The notes under the pieces: model-generated
What the model was told of the DNA's origin: nothing
Seen by the model: the letters and a program-made list of their open reading frames with translations, nothing else
Database searches by the model: none
NCBI GenBank assembly: GCA_014859905.1
Contig: JACZKT010000389.1
Coordinates: 1 to 62,623 of the forward strand
DNA from: Rubrivivax sp.
Lineage (GTDB): Bacteria > Pseudomonadota > Gammaproteobacteria > Burkholderiales > Burkholderiaceae_C
DNA length: 62,623 nucleotides
Reading direction: 5' to 3'
Shown: positions 28,089 through 38,110 of the stretch, in pieces
Layout of the letters: each line of letters opens with the position of its first letter
Position numbering within the stretch: position 1 is the first letter of the stretch
Made by a program: the position numbers and the translations under genes

Positions 28089-28790
28089 GCTGCCCGAGCC
28101 ATTTTGGCCCGCGCCGGCCCTCGCTTCGCAGCAGGACGTTTGTAAGCCTCCGGAGAAGCTGAGAGCTTCGGAACCAGGCGAAGCGCCCCGCCCTGCACGC
28201 GCTGCAGAAGCGCAGTCCGATGCGGAGCCAGGTAGTTGGCCTTCGAGATGTCGGCCCGCACGTATCCGCTCTCCTCGCCGGCGCCCAGGCCGTAGGCGTC
28301 ACAAAGAGCACGCCCAGGGCGCGACAGATTCAACTGCCACCGAACTCCATCGGTGAGGGCCGCCGAGCCGCGCGCCGCACCGGCGGTATCAGCGGTTCCC
28401 ATGTTCGTACACGCGCGGTTCGTGTGGTGGGCGAACAGCACTGCTGCGCCGGTCCGGCTTGCCAGCCGCTGCAGAGTTTGTACGACCGCCGTCATGTTCC
28501 AGGAGTCGTTCTCGTCCCCACGATGGAACTGTCGGATGGCGTCTAGCAGCACAAGACGCGCGCCTTTGCACGCCTCCTCTAGTTCCAGAAATGCGTCGGT
28601 CGGCTCGTGCTCCTCGTCAAGCAGCAGGGTGCTGGGTCGGCCAAGCATTGGGAACACCCGGAAGTTGGCGGACATGAGGTCCAGCATGGCAATCCGCTCG
28701 TCCTGGTTGAGCAAGGACAAACGTAGTGACGCCGCTCGGCGCCAGCTCGCTACACGTAGTTCCAGGACACGTATAGGACAGGACAATGAA
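28085..28790 (-). pseudogene. IncQ RepA-like helicase, N-terminal Walker A region missing
   Basis: 'LSLLNQDERIAMLDLMSANFRVFPMLG...ARLVLLDAIRQFHRGDENDSWNMTAVVQTLQRLASRTGAAVLFAHHTNRACTNMGTADTAGAARGSAALTDGVRWQLNL...ADISKANYLAPH' resembles RSF1010-type RepA; no Walker A upstream. 4-nt overlap with repC-like ORF. Confidence 0.65.
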
Positions 28791-29445
28791 CAACATGGGA
28801 ACCGGGCACCGACTGAAACCGGACGTCTCAACGCGCAATCTGCACTACGGACGCTATGTCGCGATACCGCATTCGAGCCTGCAAACGCGTTTGCTGAAGG
28901 AGCATCCGAAGTGGGTGATTGCCGCAGTACTGCCTCAGTCGCTAAGAAGCGCGCTCGACACCGAGTATCGACCTGTCGTGCGTCTGGCGCGTCTTTGTGT
29001 TGGTGCCGAACTACGCGCGACGCTCGTCACCGTTTCGACGAAACACATAGAAGTGCACTTCGTCTTCGCGCATGGGGACGAGCGCATGCATCACTGGTAC
29101 ATGGAAAGCGCGCGCGTCAACGCTCTCACATTCGTCGTGGTCGTCCCGGGCGACAGTCAGCCCTTCGGAATCCACGCTGATGACTTCGATAGCTTGCAGC
29201 AGTACTGGCCGGCTGCCCCATCGTCTACAGCAGGGACGCTAACCGATGAGGCGCTTCTTGATGCAAGCGCAGATGTGACCGGGATACTGATGGCCAAGCA
29301 CCTCGAGTCCGACATAGGGCAGTCAGACACACCCCGCGACCGGCACTACGTACTGGTCACAAATGGAGCTTTCTCCCTTCAAGCGGGGGTCACGTTGGAC
29401 GCAATAGTCAACGCCTGGCTTGCCTGTCGACCTCGCCCGATTTGA
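28786..29445 (+). CDS. hypothetical protein
   Basis: 219-aa ORF with coherent composition. Confidence 0.5.
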   Translation: MNNMGTGHRLKPDVSTRNLHYGRYVAIPHSSLQTRLLKEHPKWVIAAVLPQSLRSALDTEYRPVVRLARLCVGAELRATLVTVSTKHIEVHFVFAHGDERMHHWYMESARVNALTFVVVVPGDSQPFGIHADDFDSLQQYWPAAPSSTAGTLTDEALLDASADVTGILMAKHLESDIGQSDTPRDRHYVLVTNGAFSLQAGVTLDAIVNAWLACRPRPI

Positions 29446-29631
29446 AACAGCTGGCGAGGTGAGCGTTGTGTGTCGCCTGCTCAGCTCCGCGTACTTGATT
29501 CGAGTTTCGCAGGACCTGAGGCAGTGAGTGATGTGCTCGACAAGCCGGTCAACGCATGGCTCGAGCGCGCGACTGCCTCTGGGGTCTGAACAACAGACCC
29601 AACACAGGGCATCGGGACTGTGATTTCTTCT

Positions 29632-29658
29632 GGGCGGCCTCTGGCCGCCCTTTCTCTC
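29632..29658 (+). terminator. GGGCGGCC-TCT-GGCCGCCC-TTTCTCTCTT
   Basis: 8-bp perfect stem followed by T-rich tract. Confidence 0.75.
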
Positions 29659-29683
29659 TTGGCGTCCGAGGCGTCGCGCTGAC

Positions 29684-29716
29684 AAAGAAAGGGCGGACAC
29701 AAGGTCCGCCCGAAAA
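29684..29716 (-). terminator. GGGCGGAC...GTCCGCCC hairpin, U tract on minus strand
   Basis: Perfect 8-bp stem; minus-strand 3' side reads CCCTTTCTTTG; downstream of 29746-30381 CDS. Confidence 0.65.
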
Positions 29717-29745
29717 GTGTTGATGCCCTCAGCTCACCGTACTAC

Positions 29746-30381
29746 TCACCCACCGAGAACCGAGGTGTCTCCGTGGCCGTAATGCGCCTCGAACTCTGCC
29801 TCGTTGTGGTTCGTCACGGCGCGCTGCAGATACTGAATCATCTTCGGGAGTCCCTGCGCGCCGAACAGGTCGAACTCGGTCGTCTCTGCGAACAGCATGG
29901 CGATGGCCTTCTTCGCCTCTGGTGGCAACGCCGCAATGTCGACCGGAATCGTCTTGCGGACATGCGGGTCATCCATCATCCGCGTGATTGCCCGGTTGAC
30001 GAGCTGCTCCTCCGTCTGCTGAGGCGCCACAAAGTCTCGAATGGAAATCCGGCCGCAAATCACCTTGACCGCAATGGTCGGGACACCGAGGTACCGAGCG
30101 CAGGACTCTGCCATGTCCTGTGACAAATTCTCGGCCGACCTCAGGCCGCTTCGTAATTGGTTGATATAGCCGTATGTAACACCGAGCTCCTTGGACATCG
30201 TGCTGAGGTCATGCTCGCGCCGCCTGGCCTCGTCGAACAGCCAGCCGATAAGCGGACCGCCTCTCGCGGCATAGATGCGCCTGACTCGCTCCGCGGCCGA
30301 CTCGACTGTCTTGACGTCCTTGCTCTTCGGCTTGCTTCCAACAGTGGTCTTGCGGTCAGCCATCGAAATTACCTTGTTCAT
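29746..30381 (-). CDS. XRE/HTH-type regulator
   Basis: 'LIGWLFDEARRREHDLSTMSKELGVTYGYINQLRSGLRSAENLSQDMAESCARYLGVP' is a helix-turn-helix-like region. Confidence 0.7.
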   Translation of the reverse strand: MNKVISMADRKTTVGSKPKSKDVKTVESAAERVRRIYAARGGPLIGWLFDEARRREHDLSTMSKELGVTYGYINQLRSGLRSAENLSQDMAESCARYLGVPTIAVKVICGRISIRDFVAPQQTEEQLVNRAITRMMDDPHVRKTIPVDIAALPPEAKKAIAMLFAETTEFDLFGAQGLPKMIQYLQRAVTNHNEAEFEAHYGHGDTSVLGG

Positions 30382-30893
30382 AGTTGTCCTTGCGAAACGT
30401 CATTTCGTGCAGATGCACACTTCGTATAGCAACAGTGCCATGAACGGGCGTTGCGACTGCTTCCGAGCCTAGGCCGATTGGCATCTGAGCGCAGCGCTTC
30501 GGCCCCGCTGTCGAGAGCCGTGGAAAGTCTCAGCGCGTTCTGAGCTCAGGTCCGACTAGGTCTCGGGCCGTGACAGCGAGTACGACGGTGGCAAACGGGC
30601 CGCTTCACGGCTTCGCGTAGTCCAGGAGTTGCAGGCGGTCGAGGTCGTTGAAGCCGAGTGACAACGCGGGAGAAGGCACCACGCGGCATCCTGTTGCTCG
30701 TCCTTGGGCTGTTCCCGTCAGCAGTTGCAGAGGGCGTCAAGTCCGGATGAGCGCAGGTCCAGAAGGGAAGCTTGGTCCCCGTACGAGTTGCCGTCGAGAC
30801 TGCGACCGAGTCGAGTCGTAGCGGGCTTGCCGCTGAGGACTCTGCGCCGCGTCCGCTCTCCACGCGGCGTCGAACCCGAGGCGACGCCCGAAG

Positions 30894-31520
30894 TCAGCCT
30901 TTCATTTTCACGAACCCGATGCGCTGAAGTGCTCGCATCAGGCTGTCGTCGTTTTCACCAATCAATGCATGGGTGAGCGACAGCCATCGCCGGTACGTTT
31001 TTGTGTCCCGGACTCCCGTTGAGGGAGCTCGTCCGTAGTGACCATCCTGAGCGGCCTTGACCGCCACTCGAATTGCCTTCAACGCGGCGTCCATCGGGTC
31101 CTCAGTCGTCTCGCGTGCGGTCGTCCGACTGCCGCCGGTGAGGACGACACCGCGCAGGGCCTCCGTGAGTTCCACCACGCGGGTTGGCGGCACCGCACTG
31201 ACCAAGCTCAGGCGCGCGGCATCGTTGACGAGCGTCAGCGCCTCGGCCAGACGCCAGCCGGGGTCGGTTACACGTGCCTCATCGTCGGCACGCTTCTGAG
31301 CAGCGCGTCGCTGGGCTGGGGCGACGACACGGCTCATCAGGAGGTCGCGTTGCTCTTTGTTCAACCGCGCGTCGACATCTGGCGGAATGGTGGTGGCGTC
31401 GATGTCAACGCTGCAGACCTGCCGAGGCCGCGTGAATCCGTGGCTGTTGCCCTCCGCGCCCTTCCGCACATACGTCGACTCGATGAGGATGGCGCGCTGC
31501 CCTCGGCGCTTGATTTGCAT
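30894..31520 (-). CDS. conserved hypothetical plasmid-type protein
   Basis: MQIKRRGQRAILIESTYVRKGAEGNSHGFTRPRQVCSVDIDATTIPPDVDARLNKEQRDLL. Confidence 0.65.
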   Translation of the reverse strand: MQIKRRGQRAILIESTYVRKGAEGNSHGFTRPRQVCSVDIDATTIPPDVDARLNKEQRDLLMSRVVAPAQRRAAQKRADDEARVTDPGWRLAEALTLVNDAARLSLVSAVPPTRVVELTEALRGVVLTGGSRTTARETTEDPMDAALKAIRVAVKAAQDGHYGRAPSTGVRDTKTYRRWLSLTHALIGENDDSLMRALQRIGFVKMKG

Positions 31521-32349
31521 GATGGCTCCAGTGGTGGTGTTCGCAGGTGTAGCCACTGGGGCCAGAGCCGACGGACCTACTGAGAGCAGGCTGTCGGGAC
31601 CCACGGGACCGTCGACGACCGGGAGCACCCTCGCCATCGCTCAAAACAGCATCCAAAAACACCCGGCCCGATGGCACCAAACCTCCGCTCTCGATGACAC
31701 CAACGGGAGGACGGGGCGGCGTCCAGCCGCCTGCCTTGGCCAGACTGTTGCCGTGTGCACGGGTCACGGCTACTTTCGACGGCAGGCTCATGGGGAAACA
31801 GTTGCCCGCGACCGGGCCGGCGGAGGCGGTGCAAACCGCCGCCGGTCCAGCGCATGCCAGCCCTTGAGGAGAGGGGCGGACCGCGCAGCGGGTCGCCGAC
31901 TACGGCGAGGGGTCCCCACGTGTCGTCGATGAACATCTGATTCGACACTTTGGGGTAGCCGTGCCCGCTCTGGGCATGCTGGAAGAACAGTTGGCGCAGC
32001 CGACCCCCGGGAGCACATTTGGCATCGATAGGACACTCCGGGACGGCGGCGGTTTGCCCCGGCGCAGCCGGCCGACCGTTCAGTGGCTTTGAGGGACGTC
32101 GCGGTGAAAACGATGACGACGCGCGCCCCAAGCGCGCGAGCCCGTACCTGGGGAAAACACAGTTGCCCCCTGCCCAGGGACAGGCGTGCGGCAGACATTG
32201 ACGAGTCCCAACAGTTGCAACAAGCGGGCGTGGTGTGCAGGCTTTTGCCTGCTGGTGGCACGGTGGCTATACGAGAGAACCCCGCCCGCGCGGCCGATGC
32301 AGTTTGGTGGCAGAGCGGCCTCGAATACGCCAACCACGACGAGACGCGA

Positions 32350-33642
32350 ATGACAAACCCCCAAAACGATGGACGGACCGACGGCCCTCCGAGGGTCAAG
32401 AGACGAATCACATCGATGCCCAAGACTGCACTGAGGAGAGTTGAAGGGACGGACCCAGAAGGCGGCACGACCGTACCGGTCGGCACGAGCGCGGATGCCC
32501 GCTCGGTGCCGGCCAGCAGCACACCTGCTGTCAATGCCAAATGCACTCCGGGGCCTACCCGCGGCATCACTGCGATGGTGTCAACTTCTGCACTACAGAG
32601 AGGCATCCAACATCGCACACTCGTTGTGCTCAACAGGCTACGTGTGATTAGGACGCTGGATGTTGCAGCGTTGTGCTTTCCAGAGCGACCATTCAAGGCG
32701 GCGCTGACGGCCGCGCAGCGCGCCGTTAGGGGCATGGTGAAGGCAGGCCTCATAAGGCGCTACAAAACAGAGCGGTTTCAAACTATCTATGGGCTCGCCC
32801 AGCGAGGTACCGAGTTCCTCGGCGAAGCAGGAATCGATGCCGCGTCGTCGGTTCGAAGAACGAGCGACATGACGAATCCGGAGCACAGACTTTGGCTGCA
32901 GTTCCTGGTGCTTGCGTGTGAGGCGCGGGGCCTGCAGGCGATGACTGAGCAGGAGGTCATGAAGTACGTCAACCGTGGCCGAAGACCCGAAGACCCCATG
33001 GTTCAAGGAATGCTCTCGGTCGAAGTCATCAGGCCCAAGCGGACTGTCAAACAATCGCTCCGCCCGGACGCTGCGGCCATCGAGGCGGACGGAATTACGT
33101 GGTTCGAGGCGGACCGCAGCAAGCGTGGCCCCGACCGCGAAGCCGGACTGGCAGCGCTGGTCCAGGCAATTGGTCGCCCCGCGAACGGCGGTCACCGTTT
33201 GCGCCGCGTCGTCGTCTTCTGCAAGACCGAACGCATCGAACTCCGCGCATTGGGGGTAATGCGGGCAATTGGAAAGGCGAACAACTCCGAGCCACTGACT
33301 GGGACTCGACGTCACGTCCGTGAAGTCGAGCCCGGGGTGTTCGAGGTCTGGGCGGCGCGCACGGTGGAGCTTTCTGATGGCAGGTCGAAGCTCGATGACG
33401 AGCTCGTCGGACACGCCCTTATCCAGCTCCTGCCAACATGGTTGCCGAAAGTACGCGTCGACGCGACAAACAAGCACTCGACGGCGGGATGGTTCAGCGA
33501 GAACTACCTGCCCTACAGGCGTCCCGCGACGAGTGCTCCATGGCCGGCGATACGCTCTCCGCTACTGACGCCCCTACCCGCCCGGACGACGAGATTGACT
33601 GACGTTCCTACACGTGTTGACGGCACTTGGACCGTCGACTAA
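32350..33642 (+). CDS. replication-relaxation-like / mobilisation accessory protein
   Basis: Winged-helix-like 'LDVAALCFPERPFKAALTAAQRAVRGMVKAGLIRRYKTERFQTIYGLAQRGTEFLGEAGI' then conserved 'RPDAAAIEADGITWFEADRSKRG'. Confidence 0.6.
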   Translation: MTNPQNDGRTDGPPRVKRRITSMPKTALRRVEGTDPEGGTTVPVGTSADARSVPASSTPAVNAKCTPGPTRGITAMVSTSALQRGIQHRTLVVLNRLRVIRTLDVAALCFPERPFKAALTAAQRAVRGMVKAGLIRRYKTERFQTIYGLAQRGTEFLGEAGIDAASSVRRTSDMTNPEHRLWLQFLVLACEARGLQAMTEQEVMKYVNRGRRPEDPMVQGMLSVEVIRPKRTVKQSLRPDAAAIEADGITWFEADRSKRGPDREAGLAALVQAIGRPANGGHRLRRVVVFCKTERIELRALGVMRAIGKANNSEPLTGTRRHVREVEPGVFEVWAARTVELSDGRSKLDDELVGHALIQLLPTWLPKVRVDATNKHSTAGWFSENYLPYRRPATSAPWPAIRSPLLTPLPARTTRLTDVPTRVDGTWTVD

Positions 33643-33655
33643 CAGGACATCAGGT

Positions 33656-34231
33656 ATGAGAGCATACGGCAATGTGGCTTCGACACCGATTAGAAAGGAG
33701 TCCAAATCCACAGGCAAGGGCTATTGGGAATTTCGGATTGCTGAGGCCCAGAAGAATGACAAGGGGCGGGAACCAACTTGGTACAGTGTGAGAGTCATGC
33801 GTGACGAGGACCCGAAGCTCAGTAAGGGCGACTTCGTGAAGGTCACGGGCGCTTTGAGGGCGGATTTCTACCTTTCGCGAGCGGGCGCGCCCACAGGAAC
33901 GCTGCTCATCATTGCATTTGAGGCCACCAAGATTGCCAAGCCATCGGTGGCCGCGACAGAGGTGGCGATTCAACCCAACCAGGACGCGCCTGCTGTGTCC
34001 TCAAGGAAGGTGGACTCAGCTTCACTGGCGGCTCAACCACCGCCGGAGGTACAGCTATCGCCGAAGGTGGCTTCAACTTCAGTACCCGTCCAGACTTTGG
34101 CGCAAGCAGCACCGGACGGTCGACCCCCGCAGCAGTTGACGCCGATGCGGACGCTTCCTGCTTTCGCGCTGCCAAGTGCGGTGCCGTCACCCTGGGCGAT
34201 GTCTTTTCACTCACCTTCGCCCATCAAGTAG
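33656..34231 (+). CDS. OB-fold single-stranded DNA-binding-like protein
   Basis: MRAYGNVASTPIRKESKSTGKGYWEFRIAEAQKNDKGREPTWYSVRVMRDEDPKLSKGDFVKVTGALRADFYLSRAG; low-complexity tail. Confidence 0.7.
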   Translation: MRAYGNVASTPIRKESKSTGKGYWEFRIAEAQKNDKGREPTWYSVRVMRDEDPKLSKGDFVKVTGALRADFYLSRAGAPTGTLLIIAFEATKIAKPSVAATEVAIQPNQDAPAVSSRKVDSASLAAQPPPEVQLSPKVASTSVPVQTLAQAAPDGRPPQQLTPMRTLPAFALPSAVPSPWAMSFHSPSPIK

Positions 34232-34252
34232 GTCATCTTCGCTGACTTCAAT

Positions 34253-34283
34253 GCCGCCCCTGTATGGGGGCGGCCTTTCTTTC
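34253..34283 (+). terminator. GCCGCCCC-TGTAT-GGGGGCGGC-CTTTCTTTC
   Basis: Strong stem with T-rich tail immediately after the SSB-like CDS. Confidence 0.8.
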
Positions 34284-34514
34284 TGACATATCTGAGCGCT
34301 GCGAACAAACAACCGATGTTCATTCGGACAGTGAGCTATGTTCGGCTTGCCGACTTCTCTGCGAGAACCAAAGCCAGTGTGCTTTGCCTCGATAGCAATG
34401 CCGCAGCATCTGCATTCCCCGCGTTCGCCACTATCTACGGTCCAAGTCGTTCGAGCAGTCGCTGCCCAACGTAGGCACTTCAGAAGAGCCTAGTCTCGGC
34501 AAACGGGTCAACAG

Positions 34515-36203
34515 CTAGAGTCTGTCTATTCCCTCAAACGGGTCTCTGACATGCAGGTGGCCGAGGTCGAGTCTTCCATAGTGAAACAAGTCCATCGCCT
34601 TGATGAGCTTTGGATAGGGATACTGACGTTGACTCCTGCGCATGTAATTCTTGTTGCCACTTCGCCCACCTTCCCAGTGACCGGCAAGCGCGTCTTTAAC
34701 CTCGTCCCCGATGTCGGACAACGTACAGGTCTGCTTGAAATTGTAACGAAACGAGTGAAAATCCAGTCGGGCATCGGTCAGGCTAAGGTCGTCAAGGTAA
34801 CGCCCAAACCAAGTACCAAATGCACTAGACCAAGTTTCGTTTTCATTGTCGTTTCGAAGTGACGGGAAGAGACGCTCATTACCGGCAACTCGCTGCTCAC
34901 TGACGTACGCCAGAAGGCCGCACTGAATCAGCTCTGTGTGAATCGGTACCCGTCGGAGACTGCCTGGCGTCTTGAGCTTTTGGTGAGGCGCCTGGTCGGT
35001 AAATTTGAGGCACCAACTTCCGTCGACGCGCTGAACATCCGCCACCCGAAGTTGAGCAATCTCCTCGCGTCGGGCACCCGTGAACGCGCCCATGAGCGGT
35101 AGCCAGTACGAGGCCTCCCGTGCTTGCCCACTCGGTCGATAGCCTTGCGTGTACAGCGGAGAGTTGAACAACAATTGCAGCTCATGCTCCTCGAACGGAC
35201 GCCGGTCCTCGTCGGCGCCTGTCTCACGCGCTCCAGCGAAGTCGATGCACTCGAAGGGGTTGTCCTTGAGGCGTTCAACCAGTTCGCGCTGGCCGTGCCG
35301 AAACAAGGTCCCGAGATAGCCAATCTTGTTTTCGATGGTTGCCTTCGTCACGTCGAGCTTGATGAGTTCATCCCGGTACTGGCGCGTGTGGTCCTTGCCG
35401 ATGGCCTCGACAGGAAGCGGCCCATGCAGCCCATGGAACTCAAGCACCGTCCGCTCGAACGTGGCCACGGTCCTCTTCCTGTCCTGACGCCGCCGCCAAC
35501 TTTCGTGCAACGTGAGCAGCGTGGGCAACGACCGAGGCGCAACCGGCTTTGGTGGAGGCTCGTCGGCGACTGCTCCATTCAAGGTTGCAATCAGGGTTTC
35601 GCACTGCTCGATTTCCTGACGCAACAACTCCCGCAGCAACCTACGCCGAGCATCAGACTTCGGCGGCGCATTGAGCTTGGCGGCCTTGAGCAGGAGGGGC
35701 GCGAGGAACTCCATGCCGTCATAGTCGTTCGCCACCGCCATTTCTCGATAGGTTGCGAGGTCGCGTTGTACCCAGGCCTGGAGTTCTTGACGCTGCTCAG
35801 GCGTCTTGTGCAGGGGACGTGCAATGTCAAAGTAGGTCCAAAACTCATGGGCGCGCTGCTTGAGCAGGGGCTCGACGTGCGCCAGCATCAGATACGGCGT
35901 CGTTGCCGCCGCTGACTTCGCAAGCGCGAGACCTCGCTGCACACGCGGCACCTTGGACGCCTTGAAGCGGGTGACCGTTCGCTCGAAGTCCTCCACTGCC
36001 TGAGCCAAGCGCGGGAGGGCTTCGCTCATGTCTTCCGTGTCGAGCGTCTGCCAGACCTGCTCCTTGTGGTCCGGGAAGGCCTGTTCGAGACCAGCAGGGA
36101 TTTTTCGCTTGAAGTAGTAGTGCCGGCCTCGGCGATGCAGGTACATGGGCAGTGGGTCGCCCGCAGTGCCCGAGGCCTCCGAGTCGTTGGTCTGGTGCAT
36201 CAC
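34515..36203 (-). CDS. tyrosine recombinase, DUF6538-type N-terminus
   Basis: 'MYLHRRGRHYYFKRKIPAGLEQAF...'; catalytic 'TGARREEIAQL', 'HSFRYNFKQ', 'LAGHW', 'NYMRR'. Confidence 0.92.
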   Translation of the reverse strand: MMHQTNDSEASGTAGDPLPMYLHRRGRHYYFKRKIPAGLEQAFPDHKEQVWQTLDTEDMSEALPRLAQAVEDFERTVTRFKASKVPRVQRGLALAKSAAATTPYLMLAHVEPLLKQRAHEFWTYFDIARPLHKTPEQRQELQAWVQRDLATYREMAVANDYDGMEFLAPLLLKAAKLNAPPKSDARRRLLRELLRQEIEQCETLIATLNGAVADEPPPKPVAPRSLPTLLTLHESWRRRQDRKRTVATFERTVLEFHGLHGPLPVEAIGKDHTRQYRDELIKLDVTKATIENKIGYLGTLFRHGQRELVERLKDNPFECIDFAGARETGADEDRRPFEEHELQLLFNSPLYTQGYRPSGQAREASYWLPLMGAFTGARREEIAQLRVADVQRVDGSWCLKFTDQAPHQKLKTPGSLRRVPIHTELIQCGLLAYVSEQRVAGNERLFPSLRNDNENETWSSAFGTWFGRYLDDLSLTDARLDFHSFRYNFKQTCTLSDIGDEVKDALAGHWEGGRSGNKNYMRRSQRQYPYPKLIKAMDLFHYGRLDLGHLHVRDPFEGIDRL

Positions 36204-36267
36204 GGGCTTATCGGCCGCTGCTGGGCGCGCTGAAGCACCACAGGCCGGCCAAGAGCGCCGTGCGGGC

Positions 36268-37887
36268 TCAGGTCAGCAAATGCTCCTCGACCCCGGCCAT
36301 GGGGTCATCGACAGCCAAGTGTGACAGACGTAGTCCGTCGTAGCGCAGCAGCCTGATGGCAGCGACCAGCTTGGTGAACGGATACTGCCTTTGTTCACGT
36401 TTCAAGTAGGTGCGTGAGGCATCCCTGCCGTTCAGCCAATGTCCCGCAAGGGCATCCCGCGTCTCTTCCTCAACGTTACAGAGCGAACACTGCTGTTTAA
36501 ACGCATACCGAAATGAGTGGTAATCGAGCCGGCTATCGGTGAGCCCGATGTCCTGGAGGTAGCGCCCGTACCATTTGCCGACCGAGTTGCTGTAGATGCC
36601 GTTTGCGTTGTCGTTGCTCAGCGTCGGGAAGACACGGTCAGCCCCGCTTGCGGCGACCCTGGCCACATAGGCGAGGAAGCCCGCTTTGACGAGTTCCTCG
36701 TGCAAGGGAACCCGACGGAAGCTGCTGGCAGTCTTGACATTCTGGTCTTCGCCGATGTCGCAGATGCGGATGGACCAGACGCCGTTGATGCGCTGAACGT
36801 CGGCCACGCGCAGCTGGCACGCCTCCTCGATGCGCGGGCCAGCGAAGGGGCCGAGCAGGGGCACCCAGTAGGCCGCGTCACTCGCCTGCCCTTTGGGACG
36901 GTATCCCTGCGTGTACAGCTTGCTGGAGAACAGCGTGTTGAGCTCGCTGACCTCATAGGCCCTGCGGTCCTTGGGCGCCCGTAGCCCCTTGGCGCCGTTG
37001 ACGAGGATGCGCTCGAAGGGGTTCGTCGCCAGGTTCTCCACGGTCTCCAACATGCCGTGACGTACGAGCGTGCTGAGGAAGCCAATCGCGTTCTCGACCG
37101 TGCCCTTGGAGAGCTGTCGCTCGATGAGGGAGTCGCGATAGGCTCGGGCATGCTGTCGCGTGATGGTTTCGACCGGCAGCGGGCCATGCAGGGCCCGGAA
37201 CTGCATGACTGCGCGCTGGACCGCGCCGACTGTGCGTGGTCTGGCCTGGTCCAACTTCCAGTGCTCGAACAGGTGCAGCATCGTCGTGCCTGGATACATC
37301 AGCCCTGGCGCGGACGGCGAGGTTATCGCCTTGGCTCGGGGCTTGGGACCTGCGGCGCTGGGCGATGGCGTTGGCGTAGCTTCTGGACGGTTCGCGACCA
37401 GCGCCAGGGGCGACCGAGGAGGGGCCTGAGGGTGCACGCTCAAGGCGTCTGGCTTCTTCCTCATGGCATGCGCCGACGACCGGTTCTCCTGGGCGGCTTC
37501 CGCCGCTTGCGCCCGGGCCGGAACCACGGGTGCTTCCACGCGCTCGGACTGGCCCGGCGGCGAGCCGCTGGTCAATGCCACGAGCTGCGGTTGGCCGTCT
37601 CGTTGGTCGGAAACCGTTCGGAGCGCAGCCTCACGTCGAAGCTGTGCGACTCTCAGGTCGAACTCTGTGATTTCGACCGCGAGCAGCGGCCTGGCCTGCT
37701 CGACGAGGTGGGTCCCAAGGGACTTCCAGACCTGCTCCCTGAACTCCGTGAACCCGTGAGCCACATCGGCCGGAATTCGGCGTTTGAAGTACAGGGCGTT
37801 GCCGCGGCGGATGAGGTACTTGGGCAGCGTGGTGGTCGACTGCTCAGCGCCGGAGATGGGACGCCGAACTGGACGCGATGAGGTCAT
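36268..37887 (-). CDS. tyrosine recombinase, DUF6538-type, paralogous to neighbour
   Basis: 'KYLIRRGNALYFKRRIPADVAHGF...'; 'AGPRIEEACQL', 'HSFRYAFKQ', 'LAGHW', 'TYLKREQRQYPF'. Confidence 0.92.
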   Translation of the reverse strand: MTSSRPVRRPISGAEQSTTTLPKYLIRRGNALYFKRRIPADVAHGFTEFREQVWKSLGTHLVEQARPLLAVEITEFDLRVAQLRREAALRTVSDQRDGQPQLVALTSGSPPGQSERVEAPVVPARAQAAEAAQENRSSAHAMRKKPDALSVHPQAPPRSPLALVANRPEATPTPSPSAAGPKPRAKAITSPSAPGLMYPGTTMLHLFEHWKLDQARPRTVGAVQRAVMQFRALHGPLPVETITRQHARAYRDSLIERQLSKGTVENAIGFLSTLVRHGMLETVENLATNPFERILVNGAKGLRAPKDRRAYEVSELNTLFSSKLYTQGYRPKGQASDAAYWVPLLGPFAGPRIEEACQLRVADVQRINGVWSIRICDIGEDQNVKTASSFRRVPLHEELVKAGFLAYVARVAASGADRVFPTLSNDNANGIYSNSVGKWYGRYLQDIGLTDSRLDYHSFRYAFKQQCSLCNVEEETRDALAGHWLNGRDASRTYLKREQRQYPFTKLVAAIRLLRYDGLRLSHLAVDDPMAGVEEHLLT

Positions 37888-37975
37888 GAGGTGCTCCGCG
37901 ATGGGTTGTCACGGGCCCTTCTGCGCAGCGTTCTGCCTGCCGCCGTCGAAGGTTCGGCGGTCAAGCCGACACCCC

Positions 37976-38021
37976 AACTGCTACACACCGACTGCTACAC
38001 AAACGGACCGACTGTGTAGCA
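37976..38021. repeat. three TGCTACACA units (two direct, one inverted)
   Basis: AACTGCTACACA (37976-37987), GACTGCTACACA (37990-38001), TGTGTAGCA (38013-38021). Confidence 0.7.
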
Positions 38022-38056
38022 CCGTCGCATCGCGAAGCGGGTAGCAGAAAACGAAA

Positions 38057-38110
38057 AAGCCGTTATAAGTCAATGACTTACAACGGCTTCTCAGATTGTT
38101 GGCGGAGTGG
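38057..38110 (-). other. candidate att site: hairpin/terminator plus tRNA-Ser 3'-end-like fragment CCACTCCGCCA (minus strand)
   Basis: AAGCCGTTATAAGTCA/TGACTTACAACGGCTT stem at 38057-38089 with U tract on minus strand; TGGCGGAGTGG at 38100-38110 is the complement of CCACTCCGCCA. Confidence 0.5.

Noticed and set aside
31577-32753. Overlapping minus-strand ORFs (184 and 321 aa) upstream of the 30894-31520 gene
   Set aside because: Parts such as GHGYPKVSNQMFIDDTWGPLAVVGD look protein-like, but no frame is coherent over its length; could be a decayed gene, not supportable without a search.
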